From Micromonospora echinaurantiaca (GTDB lineage Bacteria > Actinomycetota > Actinomycetes > Mycobacteriales > Micromonosporaceae), in the NCBI RefSeq assembly GCF_900090235.1, contig NZ_LT607750.1, positions 6,157,501 through 6,221,500 of the forward strand: a stretch of 64,000 bases of DNA, read 5' to 3'. Of this stretch, positions 24,279 through 32,480 are shown piece by piece; the first letter of the stretch is position 1, and the number at the start of each line of letters is the position of its first letter. Under the pieces are notes generated by a model. The model ran no database searches, was not told the DNA's origin, and worked only from the letters and a program-made list of their open reading frames with translations. The position numbers were made by a program, and so were the translations under genes.

Positions 24279-25049
24279 TCACAGCCAGGAGAACCAGCCC
24301 TTGGGCAGCAGGGCGTAACCGACGAAGGCCACGATGTCGAGCAGCGCGTGCGCCACGATCAGCGGCATCACCCGGCGGGTGCGCAGGTAGAAGAGGCTGA
24401 ACACCACGCCCATCACCACGTTGCCGACGAACGCGCCGAAGCCCTGGTAGAGGTGGTAGGAGCCGCGCAGCAGGGCGCTGGTCGCGATGATCGCGCCGGT
24501 CCGCCAGGCCAGCTGGCGCAGCCGGGTGACCAGGTAGCCGACCACGATCACCTCCTCCAGCACGGCGTTCTGCACAGCGGCGAGGATCAGCACGGGCACC
24601 GTCCACCAGATCTCCGGCAGCGCGGCGGGGACCAGCGTGGCGTTCACGCCGAGCTGCGCGGCGACCCAGAACAGCGCCAGCCCGGGCAGCCCGATCAGCG
24701 CCGCCAGCCCGGCGCCGCGGGCCAGGTCCGGCCCGGGCTGCCGGGCGTCCAGGCCGAGGGTGCGGGCCGGGTCGCCGGGGTCACGGGCGATCAGGTGTAC
24801 GGCGAGCAGCACCGGCAGCAGCGCGAAGACGATGCCGAGCAGCTGGTACGTCAGGTCCAGCCAGGGCCGGGGTGACACCGAGGTGTTCAGCGCGGCGGTC
24901 TGCTTCGACAGCGGCCCCTCGGCGGTCAGCTTCGCGATGATCGACACCAGCGCGTAGACGGCGGACTGCCCGAGCGAGAGCCCGAGCACCAGCAGCGCCT
25001 CCGTGCCCAGGGTGCGGCGGGACACCGGGCGGGTGAGCTCAACAGTCAC
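24279..25049 (-). CDS. CPBP family intramembrane metalloprotease
   Basis: A 256-residue protein with about seven or eight membrane helices. The CPBP (Abi/CAAX-like) motifs are visible: motif 1 NAVLEEVIVVGYL with the EE pair, motif 2 RGSYHLYQGFGAFVGN with His, and motif 3 VAHALLDIV with His and Asp. Bacterial members cleave prenylated or membrane peptides or serve bacteriocin immunity; the target here is unknown. GTG 25049 is chosen to start just before the first membrane segment. It is divergent from the flavohaemoprotein gene, 147 bases away. Confidence 0.9.
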   Translation of the reverse strand: MTVELTRPVSRRTLGTEALLVLGLSLGQSAVYALVSIIAKLTAEGPLSKQTAALNTSVSPRPWLDLTYQLLGIVFALLPVLLAVHLIARDPGDPARTLGLDARQPGPDLARGAGLAALIGLPGLALFWVAAQLGVNATLVPAALPEIWWTVPVLILAAVQNAVLEEVIVVGYLVTRLRQLAWRTGAIIATSALLRGSYHLYQGFGAFVGNVVMGVVFSLFYLRTRRVMPLIVAHALLDIVAFVGYALLPKGWFSWL

Positions 25050-25196
25050 CGCACCACTCTGCCCGACCGCGACCGCCGGCGACACTCGCCTGAGCGGCCC
25101 TCGTGAGCTGATCGCACATTCTGTGCGACCGGCGGGCACGCTGCGTGGTCATGCTGTGCGTGCCCGATCCGCCCGACAGGTCAAGGAGCGCGCCCG

Positions 25197-26312
25197 GTGG
25201 ACGACTTCGCGCGGCTGCTGAAGGAGAGCTGGACCCTGGTCGAGGAGCACCGGGAGCGGCTGAGCGACCACTTCTACGCTCGCCTCTTCCTGCTCGACCC
25301 GGGGCTGCGGAACCTCTTCCCGGTCCAGATGACCGGGCAGGGCGACCGCATCCTGGAGGCGATCGTCACCGCGAGCCAGACGGTCGGCGACCCGGAGAGC
25401 TTCGACGAGTACCTGCGGGCGCTCGGCCGGGACCACCGGAAGTTCCACGTCGACGCCGCGCACTACGCGACCATGGGCGTCGCGCTGCTGGACGCGCTGC
25501 GCAGCACCGCCGGCGACGGCTGGAACCTGGAGTACGACCAGGCGTGGCGCGACGCGTACGCGGCCATCTCGGAGAAGATGCTGGCCGGCGCGGCGGCGGA
25601 CGAGAACCCGCCGTACTGGCACGCCGAGGTGCTGACCCACCAGCGGCACGGCTCGGACACCGCCGTGCTGACCTGCCGGGCCCTGCAGCACCCGCTGCCC
25701 TGGAAGGCCGGCCAGTACGTCAGCGTCGAGGTGCCCCGCCATCTCCCCCGGGTGTGGCGGACCTACTCGGTGGCGAACGCCCCGAACGACGACAACGTGC
25801 TGGAGTTCCACGTCCGTACGCCGGGCGCCGGTTGGGTCTCCGGTGCGCTGGTCCGCCGGGTCAAGCCGGGCGATTTGATCCGGGTGGCCGCTCCGATGGG
25901 CTCGATGACGCTGGACCGCTCGTCGGACCGGGACATCCTCTGCGTCGCCGGCGGGGTCGGCCTAGCCCCGATCAAGGCGCTGGTGGAGGAGCTGGCCAGC
26001 TACAACCGGGCCCGCTGGGTGCACGTCTTCTACGGCGCGCGTACCGAGGCCGACCTGTACGGGCTGGCCGGGCTGCGGGAACTGGTCGCCCAGCACCCCT
26101 GGCTGTCGGTCACCCCGGCGTGCAGCGAGGACCCGGACTTCGACGGCGAGCTGGGCGACGTCTCCGAGGTGGTCAGTCGGTACGGCCCGTGGACCACGCA
26201 CGACTGCTACGTCTCCGGCTCCGCCCCGATGGTCCGGGCCACCCTGCGGGTGCTCGCCGCCGACGACGTCCCGCCGGAGCGCACCCGGTACGACACCTTC
26301 GGCAGCATCTAG
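25197..26312 (+). CDS. Flavohaemoprotein, nitric oxide dioxygenase-type
   Basis: A 371-residue protein with an N-terminal globin (residues 1-135) and a C-terminal FAD/NAD(P)H reductase. The globin shows the B10 Tyr region HFYARLF and the proximal-His segment GRDHRKFHV. The reductase has the FAD motif RTYSVAN, a pyridine-nucleotide loop AGGVGLAPIKAL and the C-terminal SGSAPMVRATLRVL. Such enzymes oxidise NO to nitrate with O2 and NAD(P)H. It is shorter than enteric Hmp (about 396). AGGAG lies upstream of GTG 25197. No NsrR-like site was recognised. Confidence 0.92.
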   Translation: MDDFARLLKESWTLVEEHRERLSDHFYARLFLLDPGLRNLFPVQMTGQGDRILEAIVTASQTVGDPESFDEYLRALGRDHRKFHVDAAHYATMGVALLDALRSTAGDGWNLEYDQAWRDAYAAISEKMLAGAAADENPPYWHAEVLTHQRHGSDTAVLTCRALQHPLPWKAGQYVSVEVPRHLPRVWRTYSVANAPNDDNVLEFHVRTPGAGWVSGALVRRVKPGDLIRVAAPMGSMTLDRSSDRDILCVAGGVGLAPIKALVEELASYNRARWVHVFYGARTEADLYGLAGLRELVAQHPWLSVTPACSEDPDFDGELGDVSEVVSRYGPWTTHDCYVSGSAPMVRATLRVLAADDVPPERTRYDTFGSI

Positions 26313-26330
26313 GACATTTCTCCCCCCATG

Positions 26331-26370
26331 CCGGGGCGCGTGCCCCTGCCCCCTGGGGCACGCGCCCCGG
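26331..26370. terminator. 16-bp terminator between convergent genes
   Basis: A perfect 16-bp stem (26331-26346 with 26355-26370) with an eight-base loop, between the flavohaemoprotein stop and the convergent fusion gene. Confidence 0.8.
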
Positions 26371-26455
26371 CCCCCCGATCGGGCGGACCGGCACCGCCCG
26401 CCCGACCACGCCCGCCCGGCCGTCCTTTCCCACCCTGGCGGGCGTGGTCGCCGCG

Positions 26456-27970
26456 TCAGTAGCGCCAGGGGTGCCCGGTCTCCCGGTACTCCTCGACCGG
26501 CACCAGCGGCACGCCGGGTGCCATCCGGTCGACGTAGAGCCGCCCCTCCAGGTGGTCGATCTCGTGCGCGACGAGGCGGGCCATGCCGAACTCGAACGAG
26601 GTGATGATCCGGCTGCCGTCGTACTGGGCGTGCTCCACGTCGATCCGCAGCGACCGGGGCACCAGGCCACGGTGGTCGAAGAAGGAGAGGCAGCCCTCGT
26701 ACTGCTCGTCGGCGTCCGGGGCGGCGTCGACCACCCGGGGGTTGATCAGCACGACCGGCTCGGCGGTGCGGTCCGGCGGCCGGACCACCGCGGCGGCCGA
26801 GCCGATGCCGAGCTGCGGCGCGGCGATGCCGACCCCCTTGCTGAACGGGTGCAGCTCGTCCAGCCGGACCAGCACCGAGCAGAGCCGGTCGACCACGCCG
26901 CGGGCCACCCGCTCGTCGCGGGGCAGGTCGAACGGGCGGGCCGGCTGGCGGAGCAGGTCGGCGCCGCGTTGCACGATGCCGATGCCACGCATCCGGTCGC
27001 TGGGCCGGATCCGGCCCCCGTTCGGCTCGGGCTCCGGGCGGCCGCGGAACCGCCACTGCATCCGGTAGCGGGCGTTCAGCGGCGGGTCGTCGGTGGCCCA
27101 GTCGAACAGCGCCCGGTCGCCGGCGTCGTGCCGGGTCACCGGGGTCCGCAGCGGGCCCTCCTCCGCCGAGAGCGAGGTCTCCACGCCCCAGACCTGCGGG
27201 TCGAGGCCCGCCGGCAGGTCCAGGCGTACGGCGAGGTGCCGGGTGGGCAGCCGGACCGCCCGCTGGAACCAGGGGCCCCACTTGTCCTGCCCGACGTGGT
27301 ACGCGTACTCGATGGTGGCCCGGTCGCCGGGGTAGAGCGGGAACCGCCGTTCGGCGTTCTCGAAGAGCAGCCAGATCTCCTTGAAGGCGTCCCGGTCGTG
27401 CTTGGCCCGCCAGTGCATCGCCTCGCGCTCGCCGCCGTCCTCCCGGTACGCCCGCAGCTGCAGCTCGGCGAAGGTGAGCGGGTGTTCCCGGTGGTGCCGG
27501 TTGGACCGGCCGGGGTCGTTCGGGTAGCGGTCGACGGCGACCCGGACCAGGTACCGGGTGACCGGTTCGGTGCCGGCGTTGTAGAGCTCCCGGCGGATGA
27601 CGCAGCGGTAGCCGTCGTCGGTGTGGGTGAGGGTGGCCAGTTCCCGCTCGACCACCAGGCCGGTGCCCGGTGGCAGCCACTGGCCGGGCAGCGGGGGATC
27701 CCGGTGGCCCTTCTCGGCGCGCGCGTGGCGGAGTTCGTCGTACTCCCGGAAGCGCTGCCAGATCGCGCCGCTGGCCTCCAGCACCGCCTCCGCGCGGCGT
27801 GCGAAGTCCTCGGTGGGCCGGTGCCGGCGCCCTTCGACGTGGCTGACGTAGGACGGGTCGAACCCCATCAGGGTGGCGAGCTGTTTCTTGGACAGCCCCC
27901 GCCCGGTTCGCTGCCGCGCGAGTTCGGCGGCGAAGGAGTCGGCAGCCCGATCGAGCGGTGAGGTCGTCAT
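26456..27970 (-). CDS. XRE regulator fused to a peptide deformylase
   Basis: A 504-residue three-part protein. Residues about 10-70 are an XRE/Cro helix-turn-helix (LARQRTGRGLSKKQLATLMGFDPSYVSHVEGRRH). Residues about 100-330 form a beta-rich domain of unknown type. Residues about 340-504 are a peptide deformylase with all three motifs: GIGIAAPQ-like GVGIAAPQLG (Gln386), EGCLS (metal ligand Cys427) and HEIDH (His469, Glu470, His473). The catalytic set is complete, so formyl removal from N-terminal fMet is plausible. A regulator fused to a deformylase suggests a sensor or a self-controlled spare enzyme. ATG 27970 has GAGGAAG five bases upstream. Confidence 0.9.
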   Translation of the reverse strand: MTTSPLDRAADSFAAELARQRTGRGLSKKQLATLMGFDPSYVSHVEGRRHRPTEDFARRAEAVLEASGAIWQRFREYDELRHARAEKGHRDPPLPGQWLPPGTGLVVERELATLTHTDDGYRCVIRRELYNAGTEPVTRYLVRVAVDRYPNDPGRSNRHHREHPLTFAELQLRAYREDGGEREAMHWRAKHDRDAFKEIWLLFENAERRFPLYPGDRATIEYAYHVGQDKWGPWFQRAVRLPTRHLAVRLDLPAGLDPQVWGVETSLSAEEGPLRTPVTRHDAGDRALFDWATDDPPLNARYRMQWRFRGRPEPEPNGGRIRPSDRMRGIGIVQRGADLLRQPARPFDLPRDERVARGVVDRLCSVLVRLDELHPFSKGVGIAAPQLGIGSAAAVVRPPDRTAEPVVLINPRVVDAAPDADEQYEGCLSFFDHRGLVPRSLRIDVEHAQYDGSRIITSFEFGMARLVAHEIDHLEGRLYVDRMAPGVPLVPVEEYRETGHPWRY

Positions 27971-27994
27971 CAGCTTCCTCGTGGCCGGGAGTAT

Positions 27995-28031
27995 CAGTTT
28001 CACGTTCCGTGGCCAGGCAGATACGAAACTG
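27995..28031. promoter_or_regulatory. CAGTTTC/GAAACTG inverted repeat upstream of the fusion gene
   Basis: CAGTTTC (27995-28001) and GAAACTG (28025-28031) face each other across 23 bases, 25 to 61 bases upstream of the fusion gene start. GATAC/GTATC pentamers flank both copies. This is an A/T-rich patch in a GC-rich genome, a possible operator for the fusion protein's own XRE domain. Confidence 0.4.
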
Positions 28032-28051
28032 CCACCTTGCCGACACGAGGC

Positions 28052-28112
28052 TTGACTCTTCAGCGACGCCTGTCGATACTGTGCGCTCGCCGCCGGCTTC
28101 GGCGGCGTTTTT
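28052..28112 (+). promoter_or_regulatory. Promoter followed at once by an intrinsic terminator
   Basis: TTGACT (28052-28057), a 17-base spacer and GATACT (28075-28080) form a good vegetative-type promoter. Just eight bases later comes a perfect 8-bp stem CGCCGCCG/CGGCGGCG (28088-28095 with 28100-28107) and five T's (28108-28112), the best textbook terminator in the window. Transcription from this promoter would end after about 25 bases unless read-through is allowed toward the iron boxes and the reductase gene. It may be a conditional attenuator or a tiny RNA. Confidence 0.5.
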
Positions 28113-28176
28113 CGTCCGGACCGTCGGGTAGTAGGCCGACGCCGACCGGAGTGACCGGGGCCTCCCCCGCCGACCC

Positions 28177-28222
28177 AGGTGAGGCTTCCCTTAGCGTCCG
28201 AGGCGTGGTTAGGCTAGCCTTA
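28177..28222 (+). promoter_or_regulatory. Two tandem iron boxes (IdeR/DmdR type)
   Basis: Positions 28206-28222 match 14 of 17 bases of the iron-box core AGGTTAGGCTAACCTAA. Positions 28177-28193 match 13 of 17. The sites start 29 bases apart and lie 37-82 bases before the reductase start. IdeR/DmdR with Fe(II) binds such boxes and represses iron-uptake genes, so the next gene should be induced by iron shortage. Confidence 0.75.
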
Positions 28223-28258
28223 GCTCAGCAGGGGCGCTTCGGACGGGAGACGATTCGG

Positions 28259-29053
28259 ATGACAGCGGTGATGCCGGGGCGCCAGGTCGCCACCGCACCG
28301 CTCGCGCCGGTCACCGCCACCCTGCGGGCCATGTTCGGCACCGACGACGTGCCCGGCCTGATGCCCGGCCTGCTGGTCACCGACGAGTACGGCTGGAGCC
28401 CGGCCACCACCCTGGTCGACGGCAGCCGGCTGTCCGAGTTCCTGCACGCCGCCACGCTGCGCTGGGGCGGCACCCCGCACGCCTGCGCCGCGCTGGCCTG
28501 GAAGTCGTACAGCTACTGGACCGCGCTGCCGGTGGTGCTCGGCTGGGCGTCCGCCCGCCGGGTGCCGCTGTTCGACCCGGCCGACGTGCTGATCCACTTC
28601 GAGGACCACCGCCCGCTGCTCACCCTGGGCCTGCGCCGCTCGACCACCGTCGCGGTGCTGCCCGGCGATCCGCTGGCGGTCTCCGGCCTGCCCGAGGTGC
28701 GGGTGATGGCCGGCGAGGCGGAGCTGCTCGGCGCGCTGCGCGCCTCCCTGCTCGACGCCCACCTGGCCCCGATGATCGAGGCGATCCAGGCCGAGGTGCG
28801 GATCGGCACCCGGACCCTGCTCGGGTCGGTGGCCTCCGGCATCGCGCACGGCATCCTGCGGGCCGCCGACGGGCTGCCCGGCTCCTCCGTCGAGACCATC
28901 GACACCCTGCTCACCGCGCTCGACCTGCACGACCTGGTGGAGCTGGTGCCCGGCCCGGCGGGCGAGCCGACGGTGCAGCGGCGCACCTGCTGCCTGGCCT
29001 TCACCCTGCCGAAGCCGAAGATCTGCCAGGGCTGCTGCGTCCGCCAGTCCTGA
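28259..29053 (+). CDS. FhuF-like ferric-siderophore reductase
   Basis: A 264-residue protein ending in the signature of FhuF-type reductases, a CC-x10-C-x2-CC cluster (RRTCCLAFTLPKPKICQGCC) that holds a [2Fe-2S] centre. FhuF reduces Fe(III) in hydroxamate siderophores to release the iron in the cytoplasm. The tandem iron boxes directly upstream support this role. ATG 28259 is taken; ATG 28271 is an alternative. No siderophore biosynthesis or ABC uptake genes lie nearby, so it stands alone. Confidence 0.85.
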   Translation: MTAVMPGRQVATAPLAPVTATLRAMFGTDDVPGLMPGLLVTDEYGWSPATTLVDGSRLSEFLHAATLRWGGTPHACAALAWKSYSYWTALPVVLGWASARRVPLFDPADVLIHFEDHRPLLTLGLRRSTTVAVLPGDPLAVSGLPEVRVMAGEAELLGALRASLLDAHLAPMIEAIQAEVRIGTRTLLGSVASGIAHGILRAADGLPGSSVETIDTLLTALDLHDLVELVPGPAGEPTVQRRTCCLAFTLPKPKICQGCCVRQS

Positions 29054-29080
29054 CCCCGACCACCGGCGCCACGCGGGTGG

Positions 29081-30907
29081 TCAGTCGGTGAGCGCGCGCA
29101 CGTCCCAGGCCCAGACCCCGCCAATGCGCGCCGGCCGGATCCCGGTCAGCTCGATCATCCCCCGGCGCAGCGCGACGGACTGCGGGTGCGGGCCGAGGAT
29201 CACCACGCCGGCCCGCCAGTACCGCAGGTCGTCGACCGCGTCCACCCGCGCCTGCGGGGTGATCGGCGGCACCGCGCCGGTGCTCTGGATGACGGCGAAG
29301 AAGCTGCTGGTCGGCCGGGGTGGGGCGGTGAACAGGGCAGCTCCGCGCTCCGCGCTGTCCGGGCGGGTGTCCGGTCCGAGGAAGTAGCCCCGCGCGATCG
29401 GCATCTCCAGCCGGGTCATCGCGGACCAGCGCAGCGGTTCGGCGTAGTCGCTGTCCGGCAGCGGCAGCGTCACCACGCTCCGGCCGCCGGCCACGTAGGG
29501 CCGCCACGCCCCGGAGGTGACGAAGGCGGGCACCGCGTCGAGCCGTTCCGCCGGCAGCGGGGTGGGCAGCAGCGGGAGCAGGGCCATGGTCAGCACGGTG
29601 GCGGTGGCGAACCGGAGCTGCGGCCGGGCGGTCGGGAACCGGGCGGCGAGCGTACGGACGCACTCCGCGCCGTACGCGAGCAGCAACCCGATCACCGGGG
29701 TGAGCGCCAGCGACCACCGGGTCGGCACCACCGAGTGCAGGATCGGCAGGTTCTCCAGCGCCGCCCACGGGCCCGGGATGCCGGTCTCCCGGCCGTTGAA
29801 GCGGATCTCCCGACCGAGCGAGAGCAGGCCGAAGAGGAGTCCCAGCGCGGCCAGGCCGAGCACCACCACGTTGCGCCGCAGCCACCAGACCAGCGCCACC
29901 ACCAGCACCGCCAGCGGCCAGCCGAAGAAGGCGTTCTCCTCGGTCGGGTTCCGGGCCAGCCCGGCCGCGCTGCGCTCGTCGCCGGCCAGCGACTCCCGGG
30001 AGAAGGCGACGAACGACACCAGGTCGGTGGAGTAGCCCCGGATCAGCCGGGACAGCCCCGCATAGGCGCCCGGACCGAAGAGCTGCACGTAGAGCGGGTA
30101 AGCCAGGACCACCGCACTGGCCGCGGCGGCCACACCCAGCCCGGCGAGGAAGGGACGGGCGCTCCGGCGCAGGGCGGGCCGGCCGAGGGCGAGCGCGGCG
30201 ACCACCACGCCCAGGCCGATCGCGGTCATCAGCAGGATCTCGAGGTTGAGGAAGGACTGCCAGACGATCACCAGCGCGAGCAGCAGGCCGTTGCGCAGCC
30301 AGCGGCCGGGCTCGGCCAGCCGTACGGTGCGCCAGACGATCAGCGGGACGACGAACTGGGACACGATGTTCGGGTGGGCGTTGGCGTGCGACACCATCGC
30401 CGGCGCGTACGCGCAGAAGGCGGCGCCCAGCCAGGCCGGCCCGCGGGCGCCGACGAGCACCCGGGAGAGGACGAAGTACCAGGCGGTGGCCGTGGCGATC
30501 ATGCCAACGGTGAGGAAGAGCAGGAATGCGGCGCGCGGGCCGATCAGGACGGTGACCGGTGTCATTGGCAATGAAACGGATAATACCGACGTATTTGCCA
30601 TCAAATTTACGCCGTCCGGGACGTTCATCCGATCGGAGAAGAACGGATAGGCAAAATCGGTCACGACCCGCGCGCCGTGCGCCATCATCCACTCGAACTG
30701 CGCCTGATCCGACGGGTTGTCCCGGATGCCCTGACGCGGGTCGAGCCAGAGCCGCGCGGTGATCCAGAACGCGAGCGCGACGAAGCTCAGCACCGCCGCC
30801 AGATCGATCCACCACCCCTTGCGGAGGCGTACGCCCCGGTCGGGCCCGCCCTCCGGCGCCCCGGGCGAGGGTTCGCCGGCGGGGAGGTCCGATTCGGGAG
30901 TAGTCAT
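29081..30907 (-). CDS. Polytopic membrane glycosyltransferase-like protein
   Basis: A 608-residue protein with about 10-12 membrane helices and a C-terminal soluble domain of about 150 residues. The first periplasmic loop (WLDPRQGIRDNPSDQAQFEWMMAHG) has the acidic pattern of GT-C enzymes that use polyprenyl-phosphate sugars. ATG 30907 gives a sensible cytoplasmic N-terminus; no ribosome site is seen. Codons around 30560-30660 are unusually A/T-rich and include a rare TTA leucine codon (30581-30583, residue 109). The donor and acceptor are unknown. It is divergent from the methyltransferase at 31119. Confidence 0.75.
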   Translation of the reverse strand: MTTPESDLPAGEPSPGAPEGGPDRGVRLRKGWWIDLAAVLSFVALAFWITARLWLDPRQGIRDNPSDQAQFEWMMAHGARVVTDFAYPFFSDRMNVPDGVNLMANTSVLSVSLPMTPVTVLIGPRAAFLLFLTVGMIATATAWYFVLSRVLVGARGPAWLGAAFCAYAPAMVSHANAHPNIVSQFVVPLIVWRTVRLAEPGRWLRNGLLLALVIVWQSFLNLEILLMTAIGLGVVVAALALGRPALRRSARPFLAGLGVAAAASAVVLAYPLYVQLFGPGAYAGLSRLIRGYSTDLVSFVAFSRESLAGDERSAAGLARNPTEENAFFGWPLAVLVVALVWWLRRNVVVLGLAALGLLFGLLSLGREIRFNGRETGIPGPWAALENLPILHSVVPTRWSLALTPVIGLLLAYGAECVRTLAARFPTARPQLRFATATVLTMALLPLLPTPLPAERLDAVPAFVTSGAWRPYVAGGRSVVTLPLPDSDYAEPLRWSAMTRLEMPIARGYFLGPDTRPDSAERGAALFTAPPRPTSSFFAVIQSTGAVPPITPQARVDAVDDLRYWRAGVVILGPHPQSVALRRGMIELTGIRPARIGGVWAWDVRALTD

Positions 30908-31118
30908 GACAATTCGGAGCGTAGTCACGAGAAGGTGGCACCGTGACATGTTTCGGGGTACTGCACTACCATGTGCCGGGTTCGCCGCCCGGCGATCACG
31001 CGTCCGACCCCCGACCATATTTCGGCCACCACGGTGCCCCGATTCATCCGCCCCCTGCGCGGATGATTCACTCTGTCGGTTCAGGCGCGGGTCGAGTCAT
31101 ATCGTGAGGAATCGACGC

Positions 31119-31829
31119 ATGGCAGAAATCACCGGGGATCAGCGCGTCCAGTCCGAGGTCCTGGAGGGCCTCGCGACCGCCGTCAATCACCGTCGCTGGT
31201 TCGTCGAGCTGGCCCTGCCGTACCTCGGTGACAACCCGATCGAGATCGGCAGCGGCCTGGGCGACTACGCCCTGGAGTGGGCCACCCGGCTACCCCGGTT
31301 CACCGCCACCGAGGCCGACCCGGACCGGCTGGTCTCGCTCAAGGAGCGCCTCGCCGAGCAGCCGACCATCGAGGTCCGGCAGATGCTCCTGCCGCATTCC
31401 GAGCGGGGCGACTACAGCTCGGCCGTGTCGTACAACGTGCTGGAGCACATCGAGGACCACGTGGGCGCGCTGCGCAGCATGCGCGACCTGGTCCGCCCCG
31501 GCGGCGCGGTGATCATCATCGTGCCCGCGTTCCAGTTCGCGATGAGCCCAGCGGACATCGCCACCGGCCACGTCCGGCGCTACACCAAGAAGACGCTGGC
31601 CGGGGCGATGACCGAGGCCGGTCTCGAGGTCGAGACGATCCACTACGCGAACGCGCTCGGCCTGATCGGCTACTTCATGGCCACCAAGGTCTTCCGGCTG
31701 ATGCCGAAGGAGGGCCCGATGGTGAAGGTCTACGACACCCTCGTGCTGCCCGCCACCAAGGCCGCCGAGCAACTGGTCCGCCCACCCTTCGGCCAGTCCG
31801 TCTTCGCCGTGGCCCGCGTCCCCGCCTAA
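31119..31829 (+). CDS. Class I SAM-dependent methyltransferase
   Basis: A 236-residue soluble enzyme with the Rossmann methyltransferase motifs: motif I PIEIGSGLGDYAL, the acidic end of strand 2 in TATEADPDRL, and post-motif segments YNVLEHIEDHVGALRSMRDLVRPGGAVIIIVP. These fit the UbiE/Methyltransf_11 group. GTGAGGA precedes ATG 31119. Divergence from the membrane glycosyltransferase suggests a shared role in glycan or lipid modification, but this is only context. Confidence 0.85.
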   Translation: MAEITGDQRVQSEVLEGLATAVNHRRWFVELALPYLGDNPIEIGSGLGDYALEWATRLPRFTATEADPDRLVSLKERLAEQPTIEVRQMLLPHSERGDYSSAVSYNVLEHIEDHVGALRSMRDLVRPGGAVIIIVPAFQFAMSPADIATGHVRRYTKKTLAGAMTEAGLEVETIHYANALGLIGYFMATKVFRLMPKEGPMVKVYDTLVLPATKAAEQLVRPPFGQSVFAVARVPA

Positions 31830-31865
31830 CCCACCCCCCACCCCCCGCCCACCCGAACCCGACCC

Positions 31866-31926
31866 GTTGATCATGAGGTTGACGGCGATGTCGATCTCCT
31901 CGACCGCCGCCAACCTCATGATCAAC
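31866..31926. repeat. REP-like long inverted repeat
   Basis: GTTGATCATGAGGTTG (31866-31881) pairs perfectly with 31911-31926, and five more base pairs form after one mismatch. Flanking CCCGACCC and GGGGTCGGG could add another arm. It lies between convergent genes and can act as a terminator. From memory, TTGATCATGA-containing repeats are common between genes in this genus. Confidence 0.6.
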
Positions 31927-31946
31927 GCTGGGGTCGGGGCCAGGGG

Positions 31947-32480
31947 TTACTGCTTGACCTGGTAGGTGGGGCGGGTTACGGCGCGGGCGAGGGTGTGGAA
32001 GGTGAGGTTGAAGCCGACGTAGGCGGGGGAGGCGTCGGGGGCCAGGTCGAGGCGGTCGACGTCGAGCGCGTGCACCGCGAAGACGTAGCGGTGCGGGCGG
32101 TCGCCCGCCGGCGGCGCGGCCCCGCCGTAGCCCCGCTCGCCGTAGTCGTTGCGTACGGTGAACGCGCCGCCGAGGTCGGCCTCGGCGACCCCGCGCGGCA
32201 GCGACGTCACGTCGGCCGGCAGGTTGACCAGCACCCAGTGCCAGAACCCGCTGCCGGTCGGCGCGTCCGGGTCGAAGCAGGTCACCACGAAGCCCCGGGT
32301 CTCCGCCGGAAAGCCGGACCAGGCGAGCTGCGGCGAGAGGTTGTCGCCCCCGACGCTGCCGTGCGCGAAGGTGGCGTCCATCGGCTCGCCGTTCTGCACG
32401 TCGTCACTGGTGACGGTGAACGACGAGACGGTCGGCAGCAGCTCGTACGGGTCCGGGGCGATCGGTCGTTCCAAAGTCAT
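31947..32480 (-). CDS. YbhB/YbcL-type PEBP (Raf kinase inhibitor-like) protein
   Basis: A 177-residue soluble protein of the phosphatidylethanolamine-binding family. The ligand-pocket segments are visible: CFDPDAPTGSGFWHWVLVNLP (the DPDxP and GxxxHW motifs) and GGAAPPAGDRPHRYVFAVHALD. Bacterial members bind small anionic ligands; their role is unclear. The segment SPQLAWSGFP is also typical. No signal peptide is seen. Confidence 0.92.
   Translation of the reverse strand: MTLERPIAPDPYELLPTVSSFTVTSDDVQNGEPMDATFAHGSVGGDNLSPQLAWSGFPAETRGFVVTCFDPDAPTGSGFWHWVLVNLPADVTSLPRGVAEADLGGAFTVRNDYGERGYGGAAPPAGDRPHRYVFAVHALDVDRLDLAPDASPAYVGFNLTFHTLARAVTRPTYQVKQ

Noticed and set aside
25145..27961. A 938-codon plus-strand frame across the flavohaemoprotein and the fusion gene
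   Set aside because: It is out of frame with the flavohaemoprotein and antisense to the fusion gene; a GC-driven open frame.
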